A stretch of 15,227 nucleotides of DNA from Phycisphaerae bacterium (GTDB taxonomy: Bacteria; Planctomycetota; Phycisphaerae; Phycisphaerales; SM1A02). Positions within the stretch are counted from its first letter, which is position 1. Each line of letters begins with the position of its first letter. The stretch spans positions 1 to 15,227 of the forward strand of contig JAUIHC010000023.1 in NCBI GenBank assembly GCA_030432455.1, given 5' to 3'. Made by a program: the position numbers and the translations under genes. The notes under the pieces were generated by a model. That model did not search any database and had not been told where the DNA came from. It was given only the letters and a program-made list of their open reading frames with translations. Shown here one piece after another: positions 1 to 6,278 of this stretch.

Positions 1-110
1 AGCGTCCGCTTCCTGCACTTCGGGCAGGTCTTCTCAGGATCGGAGGTGATCGACTGGAACAGTTCGAATCGGTGCCCGCAGGCGTCGCAGACATAGTCGT
101 AGGTGGGCAT
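1..110 (-). CDS. FmdB-family zinc-ribbon protein, 5' part only
   Basis: This is the start of a gene that runs off the left edge; 36 codons are visible. The protein begins MPTYDYVCDACGHRFELFQS and continues to a second knuckle CPKC. Cys8, Cys11, Cys29 and Cys32 form the CxxC...CxxC zinc ribbon of the FmdB/CxxC_CxxC_SSSS family, whose members nearly always begin MPxYxYxCxxCG. The family is small and mostly uncharacterised; some members are annotated as regulators of amidase or formamidase genes, which is weak evidence for any function here. It lies downstream of grpE on the same strand, but about 240 bp of repeat-bearing DNA separates them, so it may have its own promoter. The ATG at 108-110 is fixed by the conserved N-terminus. 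The sequence around it is duplicated just upstream. Family is secure, role unknown. Confidence 0.85.
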   Translation of the reverse strand, partial: MPTYDYVCDACGHRFELFQSITSDPEKTCPKCRKRT

Positions 111-153
111 GGGTCGGAGTTCACCACGGAGGTGGGCATGGGATTTCACCACG
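101..153. repeat. Near-tandem duplication across the zinc-ribbon gene start
   Basis: The 13-mer aggtgggcatggg occurs at 101-113 and again at 130-142. Each copy is followed within a few bases by ttcaccacgg (118-127 and 144-153). This is a slightly imperfect tandem duplication of about 27-29 bp. It copies the start codon and second and third codons of the minus-strand zinc-ribbon gene upstream. The extra ATG (136-138) is 28 bp from the real one and so out of frame. Confidence 0.8.
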
Positions 154-186
154 GAGTGCACGGAGGTTCACGGAGGGCCACGGAGG
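149..186 (+). repeat. 38-nt CCACGGAG repeat, copy 1
   Basis: The copy starts CCACGGAG, ends GGGCCACGGAGG, and is built from about four CACGGAG-like units spaced roughly 10 nt apart. It is inverted relative to copy 2 (303-340), matching its reverse complement at 32 of 38 positions, and matches copy 3 (8353-8390) at 34 of 38. The 116 nt between copies 1 and 2 (187-302) contain no convincing gene or motif. The arms could fold on each other in RNA or single-stranded DNA. Confidence 0.85.
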
Positions 187-302
187 GGGGAAGGGGTTCA
201 GACGCTGCGGGTGCGGGAAGTGGCAATCCGGCGTGAACGACGTTCGACGATTCGACCAGTGGAATCGAATGATGCGGCCGCCACCACGAATCCCACACCA
301 AA

Positions 303-340
303 CCTCCGTGGCCCTCCGTGTCTCTTCGTGTCCTCCGTGG
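303..340 (-). repeat. 38-nt CCACGGAG repeat, copy 2
   Basis: This is the inverted partner of copy 1. Read on the minus strand it begins CCACGGAGGACACGAAG and ends with the same GGGCCACGGAGG. It begins 9 nt after the grpE stop codon (350-352) in the sense direction of grpE, so it probably falls in the grpE 3' untranslated region. The small open frames through 111-349 are reads of these repeats and are not called as genes. Confidence 0.85.
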
Positions 341-349
341 TCACCAGAA

Positions 350-988
350 TCAACCCTCACGTGCCTCGGGCACCAGCATGACCTTCGCGGGGCGGAGCAC
401 GAGTTCGCCGATGGCGAAGCCGGGGGAGACGGTCACCGCGACCGATCCGGCGGCGGCGTCCTCGGGTGACTGGCCCGGGGGCATCATGCCGAGGGCTTCG
501 TGACGACCCGGCTCGAACTCGTCGCCCGCGGCGGCGGCGATGACCACGACGCCGTTGGATTCGAGCGAGCGGCCGATCTCCTCGCGGACCATCTGCACGC
601 CCTGTGCGAGCTGCTCGACGCTGGTCGCGGTCGCCGCCGACTGCAGGGCCAGGTCGAAGTGGTCGATCGCGGGCATGAGGGCCCGCACCATCGAGGCGAG
701 ACCGTCGCGGCGGGCGCGGGCCTCGTTCTCGATCGAACGACGCTGGAAGTTGCGGAAGTCCGCCAGCGCCCGAAGCTTCGCATCGTCCGCGTCCTGCTTC
801 TCGGTGGCGAGCCGGGCGATGGTGGACGCGACCTCGGCGGGCATGGCGTCGATGAGCTCGTCGGGGACGCCGAGATCCACGAGGATCGCCTCGATCTGGA
901 TGGTCTCGTCGCCGGGCCCGCCGTCTTCCGCGTGGTCGGCGGCGGCGGTCGCGTCGGTGACGTCTTCTGGGGGGTGCTCGGAGGTCAT
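350..988 (-). CDS. grpE: GrpE, nucleotide exchange factor for DnaK
   Basis: GrpE (212 aa) is the cytoplasmic nucleotide exchange factor that releases ADP from DnaK and resets the DnaK-DnaJ cycle. The C-terminal beta domain is diagnostic: FEPGRHEALGMMPP at about residues 157-170, then GSVAVTVSPGFAIGELVLRPAKVMLVP at the end, matching the family's 'F.P..HEA' and 'GY...RVLRPAKV' signatures. A long helical region with RALADFRNFQRR precedes it, as in the coiled-coil dimerisation helix. The first 30 residues are acidic and low in complexity, which is usual. The ATG at 988 is chosen because GGTGGAG lies 8 nt upstream, but that site sits inside a hairpin touching the start codon. dnaJ ends 37 bp upstream on the same strand, so the two are probably co-transcribed. 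A 38-nt repeat begins 9 nt after the stop. Confidence 0.95.
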   Translation of the reverse strand: MTSEHPPEDVTDATAAADHAEDGGPGDETIQIEAILVDLGVPDELIDAMPAEVASTIARLATEKQDADDAKLRALADFRNFQRRSIENEARARRDGLASMVRALMPAIDHFDLALQSAATATSVEQLAQGVQMVREEIGRSLESNGVVVIAAAAGDEFEPGRHEALGMMPPGQSPEDAAAGSVAVTVSPGFAIGELVLRPAKVMLVPEAREG

Positions 989-1003
989 GGTGGAAACTCC
1001 ACC
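989..1003 (-). promoter_or_regulatory. Hairpin occluding the grpE ribosome binding site
   Basis: Read on the minus strand the mRNA is GGTGGAGTTTCCACC followed directly by AUG. GGTGGA (994-989 on the plus numbering is its complement arm; the SD arm lies at 998-1003) pairs perfectly with TCCACC over a 3-nt loop, so nearly the whole Shine-Dalgarno GGTGGAG is in the stem. A heat-shock gene with its SD paired beside the start codon suggests an RNA thermometer. It does not match a named class such as ROSE or fourU that I can recognise; the function is inferred. Confidence 0.5.
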
Positions 1004-1017
1004 GGGCTCGCGCCCGG
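1002..1017 (-). other. GC hairpin in the dnaJ-grpE spacer
   Basis: CCGGGC (1002-1007) and GCCCGG (1012-1017) form a perfect 6-bp stem with a 4-nt loop. It lies just after the dnaJ stop codon and shares two bases with the hairpin over the grpE ribosome binding site, so the two structures compete. There is no U-tract, which makes a simple terminator unlikely. Confidence 0.5.
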
Positions 1018-1025
1018 CTCGCAGG

Positions 1026-2168
1026 TCAGGAGAAGGTGTCCTTGAGTCGACTCCAGAAGCTCGGCGACTTGTGATCGACGTCGAGCTCCTCGGTCTCGGC
1101 GAACTTGGTGAGCAGTTCTCGCTGGGTGTCGTCGAGCTTGCGGGGCACCACGAGTTGCAGCACGAGGATCAGATCGCCCCGGTGATCCGGGTTCCGCAGG
1201 TTCGGGCAGCCGTGGCCGGGAATGCGGTGGATCTCGCCATGCTGGGTGCCGGGCGGGATGTGGAACTCGGTGGTGCCGCCCTCGAGCAGCCCGACCTCGA
1301 TGTCGGCGCCGAGCGCCGCCTGCGCGAACGCCATCGGGACCACGGTGACGAGGTCGTCGCCGTCCCGCTGGAACCTGTCGTGCTCCTCGACCGCGATGAC
1401 GACATGCAGGTCGCCCCGCGGCCCGCGGCCGTCGGGCTGATCCTCGGGGCGGGGCGGTTCGCCCTCGCCCTGCACCCGGACGACCTGGCCGTGCCGAATG
1501 CCCTTGGGAATCCGAACCTCCAGCGACCGCCGCACCGAGATCCGACCGGCGCCGCGGCACTCGCCGCAGTGCTCGGTCACCACGGTCCGCCGTCCGCGGC
1601 AGTTCGGGCAGGCGACGACCATGCGGAACATGCCGCCGAGGCCGGCCTGCTGCACCTGGCCCGCACCGTCGCAGGTCGGGCAGGTGATCGGCTCGGTGCC
1701 GGGCTTGGCGCCGCTGCCCTCGCAGGCGGTGCAGACATCGAGCCGTCGGAACTCGACCTCGCGGGTGGTGCCTTCGAGCACCTCCTCGAGCGAGACCTCG
1801 ACCGAGGTCTCGAGGTCGTAGCCGCGGGCCGGGCCGCGACGGGAGCGGCCGCCGCCGCCCATGCCACCGCCGAAGATGTCGTTGAACATCGAGAAGATGT
1901 CCTCGACGTTCATCCGGTTGAAGTCATGGCCGGGCGTGCTTCGCAGCCCCTCGTGGCCGTACTGGTCGTAGCGGGCGCGACGATCGGGATCGGACAGCAC
2001 CTCGTACGCCTCGGCGCATTCCTTGAACGCCGCCTCGGCCTCGGCGTCGCCGGGGTTGCGGTCGGGGTGGTACTTCATCGCGAGCCGGCGATACGACCGC
2101 TTGATCTCGTCGTCGCTCGCGGTGCGCTCGACGGAGAGGATCTCGTAGTAGCAGCGGGTGGTGGTCAT
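1026..2168 (-). CDS. dnaJ: DnaJ (Hsp40) co-chaperone
   Basis: DnaJ delivers unfolded clients to DnaK and stimulates its ATPase. The protein is 380 aa, the usual length for a type I DnaJ. In order it has a J domain (about residues 6-70) with the essential HPD at 34-36 in KYHPDRNPGD, and a Gly/Phe-rich linker (about 85-115, including FGGGMGGGG). Next comes a zinc domain with four CxxC knuckles at Cys146/149, 163/166, 187/190 and 201/204. The C-terminal substrate-binding domains contain IPKGIRHGQVVRVQGEGEP and IPPGTQHGEIHRIPGHG. The third knuckle reads CPNCRGRR, lacking the last Gly of CxxCxGxG. No good Shine-Dalgarno precedes the ATG at 2168, but the conserved 'YYEIL' start supports it. It lies between the second groEL and grpE, and a strong hairpin at 2216-2248 separates it from groEL. 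Confidence 0.97.
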   Translation of the reverse strand: MTTTRCYYEILSVERTASDDEIKRSYRRLAMKYHPDRNPGDAEAEAAFKECAEAYEVLSDPDRRARYDQYGHEGLRSTPGHDFNRMNVEDIFSMFNDIFGGGMGGGGRSRRGPARGYDLETSVEVSLEEVLEGTTREVEFRRLDVCTACEGSGAKPGTEPITCPTCDGAGQVQQAGLGGMFRMVVACPNCRGRRTVVTEHCGECRGAGRISVRRSLEVRIPKGIRHGQVVRVQGEGEPPRPEDQPDGRGPRGDLHVVIAVEEHDRFQRDGDDLVTVVPMAFAQAALGADIEVGLLEGGTTEFHIPPGTQHGEIHRIPGHGCPNLRNPDHRGDLILVLQLVVPRKLDDTQRELLTKFAETEELDVDHKSPSFWSRLKDTFS

Positions 2169-2215
2169 CCGGGAGTCCGGTTCGCGTGGTTCGCAGCGGT
2201 GGTGCCGACACGAAC

Positions 2216-2248
2216 GGAGGGCCGCGACCGCGGGGGTCGCGGCCCTCC
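2216..2248 (-). terminator. 14-bp GC hairpin between the second groEL and dnaJ
   Basis: ggagggccgcgacc (2216-2229) and ggtcgcggccctcc (2235-2248) are perfect complements around the 5-nt loop gcggg. It starts 32 nt past the groEL stop and ends about 48 nt before dnaJ. No U-tract follows on the minus strand, so it is either a U-less terminator, an attenuator, or an mRNA-stabilising or processing stem that sets the dnaJ-grpE level relative to groEL. Confidence 0.6.
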
Positions 2249-2280
2249 GAGGGCTCGTGCCGCGGAGCCGTGCGACGCGA

Positions 2281-3894
2281 TCAGCTGATCGCGCCGTTGA
2301 CCGGCTCGGCGTCGTCCTTCAGCTCGGTCAGGACGACGTCGGTGGTGAGCATGAGGCCGGCGACGCTGGCCGCATTGGAGAGCGCGGTGGTCACGACGAG
2401 GGCCGGGTCGATGATGCCGGCCTTGACGAGGTCGACATACTCGCCGGTGGCGGCGTTGAAGCCGTGGGCGCCCTTGGATTCCCGCACGGTCTGAACGACG
2501 AGGTCGCCATCCACGCCCGAGTTGGTGGCGATGCGGTGGGTCGGGGCCTCGAGCGCCTCGGCCACGATGTCGTAACCGTACTTCTCGTCGCCCTTGCCCT
2601 TGCGGCGGGCCTCCTCGATGGCGTCGATCGCCCGGAGGAACGACACGCCGCCGCCGGGGACGTAGCCGTCCTTGGCCGCGGCGCGGGTCGCGGCGAGCGC
2701 GTCGTCGACACGGTCCTTCCGCTCCTTCATCTCGATCTCGGTGGCACCGCCGACCGAGATGATCGCCACGCCGCCGGTCAGCTTCGCGAGCCGCTCCTGG
2801 AGCTTCTCGCGGTCGTAGTCGCTGGTGGACCGCTCGTACTGGGTGCGGATCTGGTTGGCGCGGCTCTCGATGTCCTTCTTCTTGCCCGCACCCTCGATGA
2901 CGGTGGTGTCGTCCTTGGTGACGACGATCTTGCGGGCGGTGCCGAGCTCGCCGAGCTCGACGTCCTCGAGGCTGCGGCCGAGATCCTCGCTGAAGAAGGT
3001 GCCGCCGGTGAGGGTGGCGATGTCGCCGAGCATGGCGCGACGACGGTCACCGAAGCCGGGGGCCTTGACCGCGCACACTTCGAGCACGCCGCGAAGTCGG
3101 TTGACCACGAGCGCCGCGAGGGCCTCGTTGTCCACATCCTCGGCGATGATGAGGAGCGGACGGCTCGCGCCCGCGATCTTGTTGAGCAGCGGAAGAAGAT
3201 CGGCGAGGTTCGAGATCTTCTTCTCGTGGATCAGGATGTAGGGCTTCTCCAGGACCGCCTCGGCCTTCTTCGGGTCGGTCATGAAGTAGGGGCTGAGGTA
3301 GCCCTTGTCGAAGTTCATCCCCTCGACGTAGTCGAGCGTGGTCTCGGCGGCCTTGCCCTCCTCGACCTCGACGACGCCCTCGGCGCCGACCTTGTCGATC
3401 GCCTCGGCGACCAGGTCACCGATCTCGGCGTCGTGGTTGGCGCTGACGGTCGCGACCTTCTGAAGGTCGGCCTTGCCCTTGCACTTGGCGGCCGTGTCGG
3501 TGATGGCGTCGCAGGCGATCGCGGCGGCGGCGTTGATGCCCCGCTGGACCGCGACCGCATTGGCACCGCTGGCGACGGTCTTGAGGCCGCGATTGAAGAT
3601 CGCGGCGGCCAGCACGGTGGCGGCGGTGGTGCCGTCACCCGCGAGGTCCGCGGTCTTCTTGGCGACCTGCTGGACCATCTTCGCGCCCATGTTCTCGAAG
3701 GGCGAGGGGAGGTCCACTTCCTTGGCGACGCTCACGCCGTCCTTGGTCACGGAGGGGCCGCCGTACGACTTCTCCATGACGACGTTGTGGCCGGCCGGAC
3801 CCATGGTCACGGCGACCGCGGAGGCCAGCTTCTCGACGCCGGCCTTGAACTCGGCCCGGGCCGCGGCGTCGAACTTCATCTGCTTGGTGGTCAT
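2281..3894 (-). CDS. groEL: GroEL chaperonin, divergent copy without GGM tail
   Basis: This 60-kDa chaperonin subunit (537 aa) should form ATP-driven folding rings with GroES. Family marks are VTKDGVSVAKE, the nucleotide motif AGDGTTAATVLA with Asp87, VCAVKAPGFGDRRR (273-286), SDYDREKLQERLAKL, and the catalytic Asp in RVDDALAATRAA. The apical binding residues known from E. coli are kept: Tyr199, Tyr203, Phe204, Leu234, Leu237, Val263 and Val264. Two things are odd. The near-universal LGPKGRNV of the equatorial domain reads MGPAGHNV (31-38). The C-terminus ends ...DAEPVNGAIS with no Gly-Gly-Met tail. The gene directly follows groES with a 55-bp spacer and has no strong Shine-Dalgarno; a GGGA before the ATG can fold in a small stem (CGGG/CCCG). 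It is probably a specialised paralogue. Confidence 0.95.
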   Translation of the reverse strand: MTTKQMKFDAAARAEFKAGVEKLASAVAVTMGPAGHNVVMEKSYGGPSVTKDGVSVAKEVDLPSPFENMGAKMVQQVAKKTADLAGDGTTAATVLAAAIFNRGLKTVASGANAVAVQRGINAAAAIACDAITDTAAKCKGKADLQKVATVSANHDAEIGDLVAEAIDKVGAEGVVEVEEGKAAETTLDYVEGMNFDKGYLSPYFMTDPKKAEAVLEKPYILIHEKKISNLADLLPLLNKIAGASRPLLIIAEDVDNEALAALVVNRLRGVLEVCAVKAPGFGDRRRAMLGDIATLTGGTFFSEDLGRSLEDVELGELGTARKIVVTKDDTTVIEGAGKKKDIESRANQIRTQYERSTSDYDREKLQERLAKLTGGVAIISVGGATEIEMKERKDRVDDALAATRAAAKDGYVPGGGVSFLRAIDAIEEARRKGKGDEKYGYDIVAEALEAPTHRIATNSGVDGDLVVQTVRESKGAHGFNAATGEYVDLVKAGIIDPALVVTTALSNAASVAGLMLTTDVVLTELKDDAEPVNGAIS

Positions 3895-3924
3895 GTCGGG
3901 AGTTCCCGTCGGTTCTTTCAGGAG

Positions 3925-3941
3925 GACGGCGGAATGCCGTC
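3925..3941 (-). other. Small hairpin in the groES-groEL spacer
   Basis: gacggc (3925-3930) and gccgtc (3936-3941) pair around the loop ggaat, 8 nt after the groES stop codon. No U-tract follows. It is short enough to be chance in GC-rich DNA, but it fits the pattern that each spacer in this chaperone cluster holds a stem. Confidence 0.35.
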
Positions 3942-3949
3942 GGTCGGGT

Positions 3950-4240
3950 TCAGCCTTCGATCACGCCGAGCAGCTCGCCCTCGCGGACGATGAGGTGCTT
4001 GACGTTCTTGATCTCGACCTCGGTGCCGGAGTACTTGCCGTAGACGACGACGTCGCCCTTCTTCACACCGGGCTTCACGCGCTCGCCGTTGTCGAGGAGC
4101 TTGCCGGGGCCGAGGGCCACGACCTTGCCCTGCATGGGCTTCTCCTTGGCGCTCTCGGGGAGGAAGATGCCCGAAGCGGTCTTGGTCTCGGCTTCCAGCG
4201 GCTTGACGAGAATGCGATCCTCGAGGGGTCGGACGGACAT
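3950..4240 (-). CDS. groES: GroES co-chaperonin
   Basis: GroES (96 aa) forms the heptameric lid that caps GroEL rings. It begins MSVRPLEDRILVKP, the family's N-terminal signature. The mobile loop is at about residues 17-31 (AETKTASGIFLPE), with the GroEL-contacting hydrophobic triplet Ile25-Phe26-Leu27. GKVVALGPGK (38-47) and the C-terminal KHLIVREGELLGVIE complete the fold. The start at 4240 is supported by GGAG 8 nt upstream. It is the only groES in the window and is placed between two different groEL genes, so it presumably has to serve both unless another groES exists elsewhere. Confidence 0.97.
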   Translation of the reverse strand: MSVRPLEDRILVKPLEAETKTASGIFLPESAKEKPMQGKVVALGPGKLLDNGERVKPGVKKGDVVVYGKYSGTEVEIKNVKHLIVREGELLGVIEG

Positions 4241-4258
4241 GGGGTGATCTCCAATCGA

Positions 4259-4309
4259 ACCGGTCTTCGCCGGTGGTGTGTCTGTTGGTGATGCGGTCGC
4301 GCGGACCGC
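4259..4309 (-). other. Two hairpins between the first groEL and groES
   Basis: The 111-bp spacer contains two stems: accgg/ccggt at 4259-4263 and 4270-4274 (6-nt loop), and gcggtc/gaccgc at 4293-4298 and 4304-4309 (5-nt loop). Neither has a U-tract. They could be processing or stability elements that separate groEL from groES output, or chance pairing in GC-rich sequence. Confidence 0.4.
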
Positions 4310-4351
4310 CGGGGTTCAAACGAGTCGATGCGGGTGGACTGGGTCGGCGGG

Positions 4352-6055
4352 TCAGAAGCCCATGCCGGGCATGCCGCCCATGCCACCCATGCCGCCCATC
4401 CCGCCCATGCCACCCATGCCGCCCATCGGGTCGCCATGATCGTGGTGGTGGTGGTCGTCGCCGGCGTCCTCGACGGGGGCGTCCACGATGGCACAGTCGG
4501 TGGTCAGCAGCAGCGCCGCGACGCTCGCCGCGTTCTGCAGGGCCGACCGGTCGACCTTGGCGGGGGTGATGACGCCCTGATCGATGAGGTTGCCGTACTC
4601 GAGGGTCAGGGCGTTGAAGCCCTCCTCGCCCTTGAGGCCGGAGACCTTGGCGACGACGACGGTGCCCTTCTCGCCGGCGTTGTCGGCGATGGTCCGCAGC
4701 GGGACCTGCAGAGCCTCCTTGAGGATGTCCACGCCGAACTTCTCGTCACCCTTGACGGCCTTGCGGGCCTTCTCGAGGGCCGGGATCGCCCGGATGAACG
4801 AGCAGCCGCCACCGGGCACGACGCCCTCGGCGATCGCGGCGCGGGTCGCGTGCAGTGCGTCCTCGACGCGGGCCTTCTTCTCCTTGAGCTCGGCCTCGCT
4901 GGCGGCGCCGACGTTGATCTGGGCCACGCCGCCCGCGAGCTTCGCCAGACGCTCCTGGAGCTTCTCGCGGTCGTAGTCGCTGTCGGTGCGGTCGATCTCG
5001 GCCCGAATCTGGTCGCAGCGGCCCTCGATGTCGCCGGTGGCACCGGCACCCTCGATGACCACGGTGTTGTCCGCGGTGATCTCGACCTTCTTCGCCCGGC
5101 CGAGGTGCGTGAGCTCGACCGCGTCGAGTTCGGTGCCGAGATCCTTCATGATCGCGGTGCCGCCGGTCAGGACCGCGAGGTCTTCGAGCATCGCCTTGCG
5201 ACGATCGCCGTAACCGGGGGCCTTGACGGCACAGACCTGAAGAACGCCGCGGAGCTTGTTGATGACGAGGGTCGAGAGGGCTTCGCCGGTGACATCCTCG
5301 GCCACGATGAGCAGCGGCTTCTTCGCGGCCATCGCCTTCTCGAGGAACGGGACGAGCTTCGCGATGCCGTCGATCTTGTCCTCGTGGATGAGGATGAGCG
5401 GCTTCTCGAGGACGACCTTCATGGCGTCGGCGTCGGTGACGAAGTTGGGGCTGAGGTAGCCGCGGTCGAACTGCATGCCTTCGACGACATCGACCTCGGT
5501 CTCGCGACCCTTGCCCTCTTCGACGGTGATGACGCCGTCGTCGCCGACCCGCTTGAACGCCTCGGCCATGATCTTGCCGACCTCGGGATCGTTGTTGCCC
5601 GAGATGGTCGCGACCGCGGCGATGCCGCCCTTGACGTCGGCGACGGGACGCGCGAAGCCGTGAATCTCGGCGACCACGGCCTCGACACCCTTCTTCATGC
5701 CCCGGACGAGGGCGTTGGCGTCGACCCCGGCGGTGACCTGCTTGAGGCCGGCCTTGAAGATCGCCTCGGCGAGGACGGTGGCGGTGGTGGTGCCGTCGCC
5801 CGCATCGTCGCTGGTCTTGCTGGCGGCCTCGCGGACGAGCCGGGCGCCGATGTTCTCGACCTTGTCGCGGAGTTCGATCTCCTCGGCCACGCTCACGCCG
5901 TCCTTGGTGACGGTCGGACCGCCCCAACTCTTGTCGATGACGGCGCTGCGACCGCGGGGGCCGAGGGTGCTCTTGACCGCCGCCGCGAGCTTCTCCACGC
6001 CGGCGAGGAGGGCCTTGCGGGCATCGGTATCGAAGGACAGTTCCTTCACTGCCAT
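4352..6055 (-). CDS. groEL: GroEL chaperonin with His-rich and GGM tail
   Basis: This chaperonin (567 aa) is the first gene of the cluster in transcription order. It shows VTKDGVSVAEE, AGDGTTTATVLA with Asp87, VCAVKAPGYGDRRK, SDYDREKLQERLAKL, and RVEDALHATRAA with the catalytic Asp399. It ends with a His/Asp-rich stretch (about 533-543, DDHHHHDHGDP), six GGM repeats (545-562) and PGMGF, the classic disordered tail inside the folding chamber. The equatorial LGPRGR motif is near-canonical. In the apical domain the residue matching E. coli Tyr203 is Asn204 (GYLSPNF), that matching Leu234 is Val235, and that matching Val264 is Ile265, so the substrate/GroES-binding face differs from the partner groEL. 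AGGAG lies upstream of the ATG with a long gap of about 11 nt. No CIRCE operator is visible upstream. Confidence 0.96.
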   Translation of the reverse strand: MAVKELSFDTDARKALLAGVEKLAAAVKSTLGPRGRSAVIDKSWGGPTVTKDGVSVAEEIELRDKVENIGARLVREAASKTSDDAGDGTTTATVLAEAIFKAGLKQVTAGVDANALVRGMKKGVEAVVAEIHGFARPVADVKGGIAAVATISGNNDPEVGKIMAEAFKRVGDDGVITVEEGKGRETEVDVVEGMQFDRGYLSPNFVTDADAMKVVLEKPLILIHEDKIDGIAKLVPFLEKAMAAKKPLLIVAEDVTGEALSTLVINKLRGVLQVCAVKAPGYGDRRKAMLEDLAVLTGGTAIMKDLGTELDAVELTHLGRAKKVEITADNTVVIEGAGATGDIEGRCDQIRAEIDRTDSDYDREKLQERLAKLAGGVAQINVGAASEAELKEKKARVEDALHATRAAIAEGVVPGGGCSFIRAIPALEKARKAVKGDEKFGVDILKEALQVPLRTIADNAGEKGTVVVAKVSGLKGEEGFNALTLEYGNLIDQGVITPAKVDRSALQNAASVAALLLTTDCAIVDAPVEDAGDDHHHHDHGDPMGGMGGMGGMGGMGGMGGMPGMGF

Positions 6056-6191
6056 GGCGTCTGCTTCTCCTGTTGCGTCGGGGACCGCATCGTCGGCGAT
6101 CGACGAGAGGCGGGCCTCGAGGACGATGATGAATGGGTGCCGGACGGACCGGCGGATCGGCGGTCGCCCGCCGAGCCGGTCCCCTTTACAA

Positions 6192-6214
6192 CCGCCGCGC
6201 CAAAATCGCGGCGG
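6192..6214 (-). promoter_or_regulatory. Inverted repeat upstream of the groEL-groES cluster
   Basis: ccgccgcg (6192-6199) and cgcggcgg (6207-6214) are perfect complements around the AT-rich spacer ccaaaat. It lies about 137 bp before the groEL start and 64 bp after the preceding gene's stop. Next to it is TTGTAAAGGGG on the minus strand, the only AT-rich patch in the 6056-6278 spacer. It could be the operator/promoter zone of the chaperone operon or the terminator of the upstream gene; nothing else recognisable lies in this spacer. Confidence 0.35.
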
Positions 6215-6278
6215 GGCGGGACGGCTCGGTCCGGGCGTCGAGACGGCCGATCGGCCGGGAGTTCGAGGCGCTCGTCGG

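Noticed and set aside
4360..4430. Short tandem repeat at the 3' end of groEL
   Set aside because: The periodic gccgcccat-type sequence is the coding of the normal GGM tail, not an independent repeat element.
6056..6278. CIRCE (HrcA) operator upstream of groEL
   Set aside because: No TTAGCACTC-N9-GAGTGCTAA-like sequence is present here or in the smaller gaps of the cluster; only a GC-rich inverted repeat is found.
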